From Deltaproteobacteria bacterium HGW-Deltaproteobacteria-15 (lineage in GTDB: Bacteria > Desulfobacterota > DSM-4660 > Desulfatiglandales > HGW-15): a stretch of 64,000 nucleotides of DNA. Where the stretch lies: contig PHBH01000011.1 in NCBI GenBank assembly GCA_002840535.1, positions 47,584 through 111,583 on the forward strand. The letters run 5' to 3'. A program made the position numbers and the translations under genes. Shown here one piece after another: positions 34,232 to 43,128 of this stretch (its first letter is position 1; each line of letters opens with the position of its first letter). The notes below the pieces were generated by a model that did not search any database, was not told where the DNA came from, and worked only from the letters and a program-made list of their open reading frames with translations.

Positions 34232-35599
34232 TCAGAATGGCAGCGTCAGGGAATACCCGTAAGGGCCCCGGCGCACCAGCAGGGTGATCGAGGGTTGATG
34301 ATGGGCGCGGCTGACTACCTTCCTGAACTCCTCCATGTTCACCACGGGTGAATCATTCACCTTCAGGATCAGATCACCGGGTTGGAGTCCGATCCTTCCT
34401 GCTTCGGAGTTCTTGCGCACCTTTTCCACCATTACGCCTCCGTTGAGTCCGTACTCCTTCATGGTTTTCCTGTCCGGATCTCCTGCCTGGATTCCAGTTC
34501 GCTTATAGAAGAGCTCGACCGCCCTCTCAGGAGGGAAGACGGTCGGTTTAATCGAAACGGACCGCTCCTGCCCCTTTCGGACAAAGCTCACGCGAACCTG
34601 CTCGCCAGGGGTGAATTCCGAAAGGGCGTCCCTGTAATCGGAAATCTCCTTCAAAGGCATGTTGTGGATCTGGGTCAGGACATCCCCCCTCTTCAGGTCA
34701 GCCTGCTCGGCGGGGCTGTCCGGGGCAACGTCGCTCACGAGGATCCCACCCGCATCATCGCTTAACTGAAAGGCCTTTTTCAGGTCCGGCGTCAGTTCCT
34801 GCACCTCCACACCGATCCATGGGGAACGCACTTCACCCGCCCTCAGCAACTCGTTGACGACGCGGCGCACCTTGTTCACGGGAATAGCGAAGCCGATCCC
34901 CTGAGCCTTCTGATAGATGGCCGTATTGATCCCTATGATCTCCCCCTCGATGTTCAGAAGCGGCCCACCGCTGTTGCCGGGATTGATGGAGGCGTCGGTC
35001 TGAATGAAATGGCGATAGACCTGCTCCTGCGCCCGCACAGAGCGGTCAATTGCACTCACCACGCCGGTAGTGACCGTGTGGGACAGACCGAAAGGATTGC
35101 CTATGGCAATAACCGTTTCCCCGATCATCAGGTCGTCTGAATTGCCGAGCCGGGCTTCCGGGAGTCTCTGAGCCTTTTCGATCTGCAGCACGGCAAGATC
35201 GGACCGTGGATCCGATCCGATTACACCCGCTTTGTATTCCTTTTGATCCGCGGTGATGATCTTGATCTCCGTAGCCCTGGCCACAACATGGTAGTTCGTG
35301 ATCACCTGGCCTTTGGCGCCGTCGATGATCAGGCCGGAGCCCAGGCTGGAGCGGGTATACTGGTGGGAAAAGATATCCGGGAAAAAATCCTTGAAAAACT
35401 CTTCTCCGTGAAACTGGAAGAACGGGCTCACCCGCTCCTTCATGACGGTGCTGATGTTCACAACCGCAGGGCTCACCTTTTCCACCGCCGCCACGATGGG
35501 GGACCGTCTGAGAGACCCCTGCGCGCCCTGGGGAGAGAAGAAAAGAAAAGCTGCAAGTATCAGCAGACCCAAATAGTCCTTGCGCAAATTTCCGATCAT
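34232..35599 (-). CDS. DegP/HtrA-type periplasmic serine protease
   Basis: The 455-residue protease has a signal peptide (hydrophobic residues ~8-25), a trypsin-like domain with the His in ITNYHVVA, Asp in DPRSDLAVLQI and Ser in NPGNSGGPLL, and two C-terminal PDZ domains (first near GGILVSDVAPDSPA, second near GLQPGDLILKVND). It degrades or refolds damaged envelope proteins. The start ATG 35599 places the signal peptide at the N-terminus and lies 8 bases from the stop of the upstream hydrolase; the open frame extends upstream without homology. Gene symbol not given because DegP, DegQ and DegS-like members cannot be told apart safely. Confidence 0.92.
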   Translation of the reverse strand: MIGNLRKDYLGLLILAAFLFFSPQGAQGSLRRSPIVAAVEKVSPAVVNISTVMKERVSPFFQFHGEEFFKDFFPDIFSHQYTRSSLGSGLIIDGAKGQVITNYHVVARATEIKIITADQKEYKAGVIGSDPRSDLAVLQIEKAQRLPEARLGNSDDLMIGETVIAIGNPFGLSHTVTTGVVSAIDRSVRAQEQVYRHFIQTDASINPGNSGGPLLNIEGEIIGINTAIYQKAQGIGFAIPVNKVRRVVNELLRAGEVRSPWIGVEVQELTPDLKKAFQLSDDAGGILVSDVAPDSPAEQADLKRGDVLTQIHNMPLKEISDYRDALSEFTPGEQVRVSFVRKGQERSVSIKPTVFPPERAVELFYKRTGIQAGDPDRKTMKEYGLNGGVMVEKVRKNSEAGRIGLQPGDLILKVNDSPVVNMEEFRKVVSRAHHQPSITLLVRRGPYGYSLTLPF

Positions 35600-35606
35600 G
35601 CAAACA

Positions 35607-36224
35607 TCAAACCTCGAGGTCCAGAAAATCGGCAATGGCCGCTTGAAGCTCCCTGGTTTTCCCGCCGTAGAAATGATCTGCATCCGGGATGATCCTGAGG
35701 AGAGCTTCAGGATTCCATCCGGGAATCAACCGTTCCACCTGGAGAGGATCCGCAATCTCGTCGAGGGAGCCGGTCACAACCAGACCGATTCGAGATTCTG
35801 CTTTGAGAAAACCGAAGTCCATGAAAGTGACCGGAGGAGAAACCATGACAAGCCGTCGAACCGAGTGGTACCTTTCGATCCCCCGCGCATTGACCCACGC
35901 CCCGAAAGAATATCCGGCAAGGTCGATTTCCTTCTTCCCAAGAGAGTTCATGAAAGCGAGGGCCGAAGCGACGTCCTCCTGCTCTCCCTGCCCCTGGTCA
36001 TGAGTTCCCTGGCTTCTTCCCGCTCCCCGGAAATTGAAACGGAGTGTGCTGTAACCCCTTGACCGATAGACCTCCAGAACCGCCTCCACAACATGGTTAT
36101 GCATCTCCCCCCCGTAAAGGGGATGCGGGTGGGTCATCACGACACCCCTCTCGCCCGGGAGATCGTCCAGGAGAGCCTCCAGTTTCAGTTCCCCTGAGGA
36201 TATGAAGATGGATTGTTCGGCCAT
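35607..36224 (-). CDS. small alpha/beta hydrolase
   Basis: The 205-residue protein is of the compact alpha/beta hydrolase type often listed with dienelactone hydrolases. The opening THPHPLYGGEMHN is the family HPHPxxGG motif, the nucleophile Ser is in AGYSFGAW, the Asp in VTGSLDEIAD and the His in PDADHFYGG. All three catalytic residues are thus present. No signal peptide is seen, so it is cytoplasmic. It is 7 bases from the protease gene downstream and likely co-transcribed with it. The substrate is unknown. Confidence 0.85.
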   Translation of the reverse strand: MAEQSIFISSGELKLEALLDDLPGERGVVMTHPHPLYGGEMHNHVVEAVLEVYRSRGYSTLRFNFRGAGRSQGTHDQGQGEQEDVASALAFMNSLGKKEIDLAGYSFGAWVNARGIERYHSVRRLVMVSPPVTFMDFGFLKAESRIGLVVTGSLDEIADPLQVERLIPGWNPEALLRIIPDADHFYGGKTRELQAAIADFLDLEV

Positions 36225-36289
36225 GGAAGAAATCAGAGAGTTTAGGTTCAGTCGCGCGGGTGCGTGGAAATCTCCGTGAATCGCATAAT

Positions 36290-36355
36290 GGTTAGTTGCG
36301 GGTCGTTAGTGGCATGTTGTCAAAAACTCCTGCAACAAACAACAGACAACTAACC
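36290..36355. other. inverted repeat between hydrolase and iron-sulfur gene
   Basis: GGTTAGTTG (36290-36298) pairs with CAACTAACC (36347-36355). It lies just after the stop of the iron-sulfur gene on the minus strand and may end that transcript, though no U-run is present. Confidence 0.5.
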
Positions 36356-36359
36356 ACAA

Positions 36360-37550
36360 TCATTTTTTCTTCAGCGCTTTGCGCACCAGTTGCGTGATGT
36401 CCAGGACCTCTAAAGGGATCTTGTTTCGCTTCACATAGGTGGTCATGGTCCGCACACACTGCTGGCAGGACGTCACTACTGCCTTGGCGCCGGTGCCGAG
36501 AACCTCCTCGATCTTTCGTTTTGCCACTTCGGAGGAGAGCTTTGCATCGATCATTTCCAGATTTCCCCCTCCTCCGCAGCACTGGCAGTTTTCTCGATTG
36601 CGCGGAAGTTCGACCAGTTTCACACCCGGAATGGAGCGGATCAAATCCCTAGGTTCCTCGAAAACCCTTGCACCCCGCCCGAGGTCGCACGGATCATGAT
36701 ACGTGACCGTTATATCCAGTTCCTTGAGCGGAACTCTCTTTGCTCTTACCAACTCTTCCAGCAACTGGGATGCGTGGGCGATCGAAAATTCCGGGGGGTA
36801 GTGTTCTCTCCACATCTGAAAACACGAAGGGCACGCAAAAACAACCTTCCTGGCGCCTTTTGCGCGTACTGCGGCGAGGTTGTGATCAATGAACTGCTGA
36901 AGGAACTCCTTCAGCCCTGCTCCGATGAGGGGAAACCCGCAGCACCATTCCTCCTGACCCAAAAGGGTGAAGTCCACATCGGAACGATCCAGGATTTCAG
37001 CCAGCGCAATCGGGATCTTCTGCCCAAGGGGGAAATAGGAGGCCACGCACCCGGTAAAGTAGACGATCTCGGCTTTTTCTTTTACATATCCGTGATCCGG
37101 GGCATCCTCTACATCTTCCACCCATTCCGTCCGTTCCTCGTTGTCCTCGCCGAAGACATTGTGACTCTCTTCCAGATTGTCCCGGATCATGTCGATCTTC
37201 GCCGGATAGGACCCTGAATGAACCAGGTCCTGGCGTATCGATGTCCACAGAGCCTTGAGCTGAATGCCTGCAGGGCAGACCTCCTGGCAGTTTCCGCAGA
37301 GCGTACACCTGAAAACGGTTTCGCTGAACGTTTTCAGCTCCTGCCCGGAAAGCTCCTTTTTTCCGAGGATCTTTCTGAGAAGACCCGTTCTGCCCTTGAG
37401 GAGATCCTTCAGTCCTTTCATCCGAAACAGCGCAGAAAGTTCACCCTGACCGGATGCGGTCACAGCGGGGCAGACATCCACGCAGAACCTGCAACCGGTG
37501 CAACCGCCCATCTGCAAGATCTGTTTTATCGTGTAATCCTGATTTCCCAT
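36360..37550 (-). CDS. CCG-domain iron-sulfur protein (HdrD/GlpC-like)
   Basis: The 396-residue protein starts with a ferredoxin-like domain holding two [4Fe-4S] motifs (CTGCRFCVDVCP and CTLCGNCQEVCP) and has two CCG domains: CV...WCCGFP...CPSC and HDPCDLG...CQCCGGGG...CQQC. This is the layout of HdrD, GlpC and GlcF-type subunits that pass electrons from a flavoprotein to a membrane carrier. ATG 37550 has no strong ribosome-binding site; GTG 37562 is an alternative. It follows the lipoyl-carrier gene on the same strand. A second, different CCG protein lies on the other side of that carrier. Confidence 0.9.
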   Translation of the reverse strand: MGNQDYTIKQILQMGGCTGCRFCVDVCPAVTASGQGELSALFRMKGLKDLLKGRTGLLRKILGKKELSGQELKTFSETVFRCTLCGNCQEVCPAGIQLKALWTSIRQDLVHSGSYPAKIDMIRDNLEESHNVFGEDNEERTEWVEDVEDAPDHGYVKEKAEIVYFTGCVASYFPLGQKIPIALAEILDRSDVDFTLLGQEEWCCGFPLIGAGLKEFLQQFIDHNLAAVRAKGARKVVFACPSCFQMWREHYPPEFSIAHASQLLEELVRAKRVPLKELDITVTYHDPCDLGRGARVFEEPRDLIRSIPGVKLVELPRNRENCQCCGGGGNLEMIDAKLSSEVAKRKIEEVLGTGAKAVVTSCQQCVRTMTTYVKRNKIPLEVLDITQLVRKALKKK

Positions 37551-37699
37551 TTCATTGAACACTTATCATCTGTCATTTATCATTGGACATTGCGAACAAA
37601 GTCCTTAATCCCAAGACAGCTTACCTATGGCTCTCATTTTGCCGCTTATCGGAGCGCAGCGGAGATCCCGTGGGCTGTGCCGCGGGACTGCTTACTCCA

Positions 37700-38122
37700 T
37701 TATTTCTGCGCGTACTTTTCTATTTCGGCAACCATCCACTTCTCTAAAGCCTGGGGCCCATGAATCAATTTCGACATTTCGCCTTTATCCTGCGGTTTGA
37801 TCTTGTACAACCATCCCTTGCCGTAGCAATCCTCATTGATGAGGCCGGGATTGCTTTCCAGCTCTTCGTTCACGGCGGCCAGTTCACCATTGACCGGCCC
37901 ATAGACCTTGCCCAGCCATTTTCCGGATTCGATCTTTGCAAACTTCTTCCCGGCCTGAATGGCTTTCCCTTCATCAGGAAGCTGGACATACACGATCTCC
38001 CCCGCCATCTTCTGGGCAAAATCATCCATTCCCATGACCAGGAGGTCTCCTTCTTCCCGCACCCAGAAATGATTCTCCTCATAGAACAGCTCATCCGGCA
38101 TGTTGTATCCCTGAATTTCCAT
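37700..38122 (-). CDS. glycine cleavage H-like lipoyl carrier protein
   Basis: The 140-residue protein has the H-protein/lipoyl fold: GMDDFAQKMAGEIVYVQLP, then IESGKWLGKVYGPVNGEL with the expected lipoyl Lys in ESGK, then NPGLINEDCYGKGWLYKI. The canonical ESVK becomes ESGK, and the C-terminus is lengthened by an EKWMVAEIEKYAQ helix. AGGAGG lies six bases before ATG 38122. No other glycine cleavage genes are near; it sits between two heterodisulfide-reductase-like proteins. That context resembles the lipoate-binding proteins of the sHdr sulfur-oxidation system and divergent H-proteins of anaerobes, so it may be a dedicated redox carrier. This role is inference. Confidence 0.85.
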   Translation of the reverse strand: MEIQGYNMPDELFYEENHFWVREEGDLLVMGMDDFAQKMAGEIVYVQLPDEGKAIQAGKKFAKIESGKWLGKVYGPVNGELAAVNEELESNPGLINEDCYGKGWLYKIKPQDKGEMSKLIHGPQALEKWMVAEIEKYAQK

Positions 38123-38304
38123 CGTTTTCCTCCTCATGCATGCTTTTCTGAATTCCGGCCAATTTCAAAATTTATGGATTCTCGCTTTCGTGGGAATGAC
38201 GGTAAATCGCCGCTGGAATGACGGCAAATCGCTATGTGATGTCTGAAAATAATGAATGGCTCATTCTTCCTGTTTCCGGCCTGACCGGAACAACGGCGCA
38301 ACTT

Positions 38305-38340
38305 ACTGCCATGTCATTCCCGCGAAGGCGGGAATCCAGC
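38305..38340. repeat. REP-like hairpin ATTCCCGC-GAAG-GCGGGAAT
   Basis: A perfect 8-bp stem (38316-38323 with 38328-38335) with a GAAG loop, flanked by GTC and CCAGCC. It is the common CATTCCCGCGAAGGCGGG element of many proteobacterial intergenic regions. Degenerate GGAATGACGG copies lie at 38190-38225. Confidence 0.8.
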
Positions 38341-38391
38341 CTTTAACACCCATGAACCAGAGGCAGGTCAGGCAGAAGGCCACCATCACTC

Positions 38392-39507
38392 TCAATCATT
38401 CCCACACTCCTTCTCTTCCATCAACTCATTGATGAACTGGGTCGTGTTGTAAATCTTGAATTTCTGCTTTCTCAGCTTCGCGTTCGCGAGATTATGGACG
38501 CAGGAATTGCATTCCGTAAGAATTACTTCCGCACTTACCGCCTCGGCATCTTCAAGCCTGCGGCGCGCCATGGCGAGGGAGTTTTTTGGAAAAGCCCCCC
38601 GAACCCCTCCTCCTGCGCCGCAGCAGAGGGCATCCACCCGGTTGTGCGGCATCTCCACAAAATTCGGCGCGATTTTTCGTATCGTCTCTCTGGGCTCCTC
38701 ATATATCCCGCAGTGTCTGCCGAGATCGCAAGGATCGTGATAGGTGACCTTCTTGTCGGTACTGACGCCCAGGTCGAAGTCCTTGAGAAACTGGCTGACA
38801 TGAACGACCCGAATACCACTCTTTTCGAGTTCCTGGTACTGGGGTCTGTTCTTGAATGTCCGATAACAGTATGGGCAGCCGGTGATCACGGTCTTCGCCC
38901 CGGTAGCGGTAATCGACTCCAGGTTTTTTCTTACCAGATCTTCGTTGATCCGATAACCCACATCCTCCAGCACACCGCTGCAGCACACCTCGTCGATCAA
39001 GGTGTAGTCCACTTTGAGCCGATCCAAAAGCTCGAGGGTCGCAGTCGTGGACTCGTCCTCACGATAGGATCCGACACAGCCGATGAAAAAAACGTAATCG
39101 GCTTTCCGGTTTCTCTCTCTCCCGAAATCCGCCGGTTCGTCTTCGGCGTAGATGTTGGTGCTTTTCAAAAGCACCTCGTTCATCCCTTTGAAGGCGGGAT
39201 GGCAGGAGCCGATATTGACCATGTCCTTCCTCACCAGTTTTATGATCTCCGGGACACTCACTCCGGAAGGACAGTTTTTTTCGCAGCTCGCACAGGTCGT
39301 GCACTGAAAGAGCGTCTCGATCAACTCATCGTTGAGAGGAATCTTTCCGTCCATCACTTCCTTGAGGAGCAGCATCTTTCCCCTTGCATTGTAGGAAGGG
39401 CGGAGTGTAACTCCGTAGATCGGACAGACTGCCTGGCAAAATCCGCAACGAGAGCACTGAAGAATCACGTCCCGGTACTTTCTCTCAAAATCATACTTGG
39501 GTTCCAT
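38392..39507 (-). CDS. CCG-domain iron-sulfur protein (GlcF/HdrD-like)
   Basis: The 371-residue protein has two [4Fe-4S] motifs (CSRCGFCQAVCP and CTTCASCEKNCP) followed by two CCG domains (GCVGSY...VCCSGV...CPYC, and YHDPCDLG...LCCGAGGG...CNSC). It is 185 bases from the FAD oxidase gene upstream and is likely its electron-accepting subunit, as GlcF is for GlcD in glycolate and D-lactate oxidation. In the first CCG domain the second cysteine group reads CCSG, a common variant. ATG 39507 was chosen; the frame opens upstream at 39534. Confidence 0.9.
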   Translation of the reverse strand: MEPKYDFERKYRDVILQCSRCGFCQAVCPIYGVTLRPSYNARGKMLLLKEVMDGKIPLNDELIETLFQCTTCASCEKNCPSGVSVPEIIKLVRKDMVNIGSCHPAFKGMNEVLLKSTNIYAEDEPADFGRERNRKADYVFFIGCVGSYREDESTTATLELLDRLKVDYTLIDEVCCSGVLEDVGYRINEDLVRKNLESITATGAKTVITGCPYCYRTFKNRPQYQELEKSGIRVVHVSQFLKDFDLGVSTDKKVTYHDPCDLGRHCGIYEEPRETIRKIAPNFVEMPHNRVDALCCGAGGGVRGAFPKNSLAMARRRLEDAEAVSAEVILTECNSCVHNLANAKLRKQKFKIYNTTQFINELMEEKECGND

Positions 39508-39625
39508 TTGTTGTCGTCCTATTCCGGTTATCATTTTGCATTTAATATTTTTCGTTGATCATTGTGATAACATGATTGATCGGCAATTCGCGCCAAGCCC
39601 AGCCATCATTTGGACTGCAGCTCCG

Positions 39626-39689
39626 GCCACGAAGTCACAAAGACACCAAGGGGAGGGCTGCTTTCTTTGTGTCTTCGTGTCTTTGTGGC
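39626..39689. repeat. GACACGAAG-type inverted repeat, copy 1
   Basis: Left arm GCCACGAAGTCACAAAGAC (39626-39644 and on) faces right arm GTCTTCGTGTCTTTGTGGC (39671-39689), giving a nearly perfect stem of about 24 bp. It lies between the glcD-like and glcF-like genes. A closely similar pair is at 52613-52679. Confidence 0.85.
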
Positions 39690-39703
39690 AGATCTTCCAA
39701 TGA

Positions 39704-41083
39704 TCACTCATCCAGCGCCATCTTCCCCGGATTCAGAATGTTGTTCGGATCGAACATCCTCTTTAACGAGCGCATCACTTCCATGGCTACAGGATCATGC
39801 TCGAGCGTCATGTAAGGCGCCTTGGACAAGCCGATGCCGTGCTCTCCCGTCAGAGTTCCGCCGAGATCTATGGCCAGCTTGAAAAGCTCCCCGCCTGCAG
39901 CCTCGGTCCTTTTCACCTGATCGGGATCGTAGCCGTCAAACAGGATTTGCGGGTGCAGGTTGCCGTCCCCTGCGTGGCCGTAAGCCGCAATCTGAAGATT
40001 GTACTTTCCTGCGATCGCATTCACGCCCTTGAGAAGATCCGCCACCCTGGACATGGGAACGGTCACGTCTTCCAGGATGAAATGGGTCTTGATACGCGCA
40101 AGCACGGCATACGCGGACTTTCTGGCCTTCCAGAGCTCCGCAGCCTCTTCTCCAGTGGTCGCCTCCTTGACCTCCTTGGCATGGTTCTTCCGGAAGATCT
40201 CCAGGACTTTTCTCATCTGAAAATCCGTTTCCTCCCGTGTGTACCCATCCGTCTCGGCCAAAAGCATGGCATCGACTTCCGGCAGTTTCAGATCCGAATT
40301 GCGATTGATGGCCAGAAGGGTTTCCCTGCCCAGGATTTCCATCACGCTCGGGAGGATTCCGCTCTTCATGATCTCAGTCACTGCCCTGCCCGCATCCTCA
40401 AGATCGTCAAAGGTCGCCAGTGCCGTGCTCGTCGTGCTCGGCTTTGGATTGATCTTCAGGATAATTTCCGTGATTACACCCAGGGTTCCCTCGGATCCTA
40501 CGAAGAGTTTCGTCAGATCATACCCGGAGACGCTTTTCATGGTCCGGCTGCCTGTCCTCATAATGCGGCCGTCGGGCAGGACCACCTGGAGTCCGAGAAC
40601 ATAGTCGCGGGTCGTTCCGTACTTTGCCCCCTTTATGCCGCCCGCGTTTGTGGCTACATTCCCCCCCAGCGTGCACGCCTTGCCGCTCGCCGGGTCCGGC
40701 GGAAAGCAGAAGCCATGGGGGAGCAGGGCCTTTTCGAGGGCGGCATAGACTACCCCGGGCTGGACAACGGCAAGACGATCCTCGATGCTGATCCGGAGGA
40801 TCCTGTTCATATGGCTGAGATCCAGTACGATTCCGCCTTTCGCAGGAACGGCCATGCCGGACAAGCCCGTACCGGCGCCCCTTGGAATCACCGGGATGAG
40901 CTCTCTGTTTGCCAGTTTCAGGATTTCGGAAACGTGCTCCACAGTTGCGGGCCAGACCCCACAGAGTGGTCGGTGAGAGTGCTCAGAGGCGTCGTAGGAG
41001 TAGGAGACCAGATCGATCAGATTGTCCGTAAAATTCTCCTGACCCACAATCTGCACGAGGAAATTCTTTATCTTTTCATCCAT
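39704..41083 (-). CDS. FAD-linked 2-hydroxyacid oxidase (GlcD/D-lactate dehydrogenase)
   Basis: The 459-residue flavoprotein has the PCMH-type FAD domain (PVIPRGAGTGLSGMAVP and LGGNVATNAGGIKGAKYGTTRDYVLG) and the C-terminal cap with AYGHAGDGNLHPQ and GTLTGEHGIGLSK. These belong to the GlcD/DLD2 group, which oxidises D-lactate, glycolate or other D-2-hydroxyacids. Next to two CCG iron-sulfur proteins and a multiheme cytochrome it probably feeds electrons from such an acid into the membrane. Which acid is used cannot be read from sequence. Confidence 0.92.
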   Translation of the reverse strand: MDEKIKNFLVQIVGQENFTDNLIDLVSYSYDASEHSHRPLCGVWPATVEHVSEILKLANRELIPVIPRGAGTGLSGMAVPAKGGIVLDLSHMNRILRISIEDRLAVVQPGVVYAALEKALLPHGFCFPPDPASGKACTLGGNVATNAGGIKGAKYGTTRDYVLGLQVVLPDGRIMRTGSRTMKSVSGYDLTKLFVGSEGTLGVITEIILKINPKPSTTSTALATFDDLEDAGRAVTEIMKSGILPSVMEILGRETLLAINRNSDLKLPEVDAMLLAETDGYTREETDFQMRKVLEIFRKNHAKEVKEATTGEEAAELWKARKSAYAVLARIKTHFILEDVTVPMSRVADLLKGVNAIAGKYNLQIAAYGHAGDGNLHPQILFDGYDPDQVKRTEAAGGELFKLAIDLGGTLTGEHGIGLSKAPYMTLEHDPVAMEVMRSLKRMFDPNNILNPGKMALDE

Positions 41084-41186
41084 ATTTCGATTCCAGGTAT
41101 TGGCGTTACAGTTCTTCGGGAATGATATCTGAGTTTTTTCACACTAATCGAACATCCACCTGTTCGCAGGAACGTCGCGACTTATC

Positions 41187-42977
41187 TCAATGCTCATCTC
41201 TGCTCGCCAGCACCCATGGAGCGATGATGATGTGCAGGAGACGACTGAATGGGAGATAGGCAATGAACGCTCCTGTGAGAACGGCATGCACGTACCACAC
41301 ATAACCATAAACTCCGGTGATCGTGGATGACCAGTCTGCAAAAATCCTGCTGATCCCATACCCTAGAAAGGCGTAGGCCGATCCTTCCGGCGCGCCGGTC
41401 ATTGCGATCCTCATTCCCTCAAGCAGAAACCCGATCACGGCTATCGCTGCAATGAAACCCAGGGCGATTCGATCCTGATCCGGCACTCCGGGAACAGGGG
41501 AGTTCTTCTGCCCTGCCCCTCTTCCGTATGCCAGGGCCACTCCTATTATGAGCAGAATTCCGGTGACTTCAAAGAAGAAAGCGGTAAGGGGGTGATTCTT
41601 GTCCACCATTTCCCACACCCAATTGCTTTCAAACCCTTGTGTGGAGAAGATCAGGGCCGCGACCCCCCAGAGGAACCGCAAGACGAAGGGATAGAAAATG
41701 AGGCTGTGGATCACCCATCTTCCTCTTGAACGCTTGTACAGTCTCCTCTGCAGAAGTACGTCCAGGAACAGGATCTTCACTATACGGAAAACCCTCCGGG
41801 AAAAGAGCACCTTTATCCCGTCGCCGATGAGAAGCAGGAACTTTGAAAATGGACCGCTTCCCGCTTTCCCCCCTCCACCCGTAAGAGCCGGGGCAAGGAA
41901 AAGAATGAGCCCGGCAAAAAAAACCACTATTCCGAGGATCGTTATCGTGTCTCCAACCGAGAAGGTGGCGGTGTGGCACGGCATGCAGAGCAGGCTCTTG
42001 GCCGGCAGGACCATGGCGGCTGCTCCGACCCGATTACCGGCTGTATGACATCTCCGGCAGGACTCTTCCGCGGTCCTGTCCAGGCGCATTTCATGGATGC
42101 TGGAAATCCCGCCGCCCTTCTGATCCCTGCTCCAGACAACAACGCCGCTCTCGGGGTGCTTTGCCGGAGTCACCCCCTTCAGGTGGCAGGCCCCGCAGCC
42201 GACCCCGATGTGGGCATCATGGGCGACTTTCTCTGCATGCGGGCGATGACAGTGGCGGCAATCGCCCGCCTCTTGCTTGTCGTGCTCGAAATTGACGCTC
42301 TCGGGGTGGCAGACCGTGCAGTTGATCCCTGCGTGGGTTGTGCCTTCATATTCCTCCTGCCGTATAAGAGGAGGCCTCACAGAGGCAGGCTTTTTCACCT
42401 GGTCTCCCGCCCCGTGACAATGGAGGCAAATCCCTTGCATCCTCTCCGGATCATCCAGGGCAGCCGCGCCGTGGCACTCCATGCAAGACTGATCCTCCTT
42501 GGAGAGCGCAGGCAGGAAACTCTTGTTCTCATGGCACGCCCCGCATTGCCGGTGGCGGGGAATGGATGGATCGAATCGGCCGGGTTCTTCCCTGATGGGA
42601 ATCTGGCCATGAGGATCGTGGCAAGAGAGGCAGTTCCTGTATTTCTCAGGACTCTCTATCTGCCGGGAGCCGTGGAGATTTCTCGAAAGTTTTTCCTCCA
42701 CATCGTCGTGGCATGCAAAACAATGCTCGGGGCTGAAGAAGTCCGAGCGTTTTTTGGTGATATCTCCGGAATCGGGATGAAGACTCTTTTGCCGGGTTTC
42801 CTCATGGCAGTCGACGCACGAGTTCCGGCCGTGAACAGAGGCATGGAATACCTCCGGATCGATCAGCCATGTTGTCTGGGCTTTGGAGGGAGAGGCTGGA
42901 AAAACAAGAAAGATCAGAGCGACGAGCAAACCAAGAGCATCTTTTCGCTTTCCGGGAAAGAAGGACCGCTCCTTCAC
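41187..42977 (-). CDS. 11-heme c-type cytochrome fused to membrane cytochrome-b-like domain
   Basis: The 596-residue protein starts at GTG 42977 (AGGAGG eight bases before), has a signal peptide ending near SKAQ, then about 300 residues with eleven CxxCH heme motifs (CVDCH, CFACH, CLSCH, CGACH, CMECH, CLHCH, CTVCH, CRHCH, CGACH, CRRCH, CMPCH). The second half has five to six membrane helices with His residues in WVIHSLIFYPF and WYVHAVLTGAF, like NarI/DsrM/HdrE-type b-heme subunits. A fusion of these parts would link periplasmic hemes to quinone or a cytoplasmic CCG partner. It is 103 bases upstream of the FAD oxidase gene. Electron direction is not known. Confidence 0.9.
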   Translation of the reverse strand: MKERSFFPGKRKDALGLLVALIFLVFPASPSKAQTTWLIDPEVFHASVHGRNSCVDCHEETRQKSLHPDSGDITKKRSDFFSPEHCFACHDDVEEKLSRNLHGSRQIESPEKYRNCLSCHDPHGQIPIREEPGRFDPSIPRHRQCGACHENKSFLPALSKEDQSCMECHGAAALDDPERMQGICLHCHGAGDQVKKPASVRPPLIRQEEYEGTTHAGINCTVCHPESVNFEHDKQEAGDCRHCHRPHAEKVAHDAHIGVGCGACHLKGVTPAKHPESGVVVWSRDQKGGGISSIHEMRLDRTAEESCRRCHTAGNRVGAAAMVLPAKSLLCMPCHTATFSVGDTITILGIVVFFAGLILFLAPALTGGGGKAGSGPFSKFLLLIGDGIKVLFSRRVFRIVKILFLDVLLQRRLYKRSRGRWVIHSLIFYPFVLRFLWGVAALIFSTQGFESNWVWEMVDKNHPLTAFFFEVTGILLIIGVALAYGRGAGQKNSPVPGVPDQDRIALGFIAAIAVIGFLLEGMRIAMTGAPEGSAYAFLGYGISRIFADWSSTITGVYGYVWYVHAVLTGAFIAYLPFSRLLHIIIAPWVLASRDEH

Positions 42978-43128
42978 ACTCTCCACCTCCTGTCTATTAA
43001 CCACCGCACCCCGGGAAACCCCGCGGCAAACCAAAACGAGGAATTTTATGTAAATTTCTCTGGAAGATCAATCGAAAGATCGTTACAGAATAAGAAGGTG
43101 GGCGCTGCCGATTTCCAAGGCGGATTCT

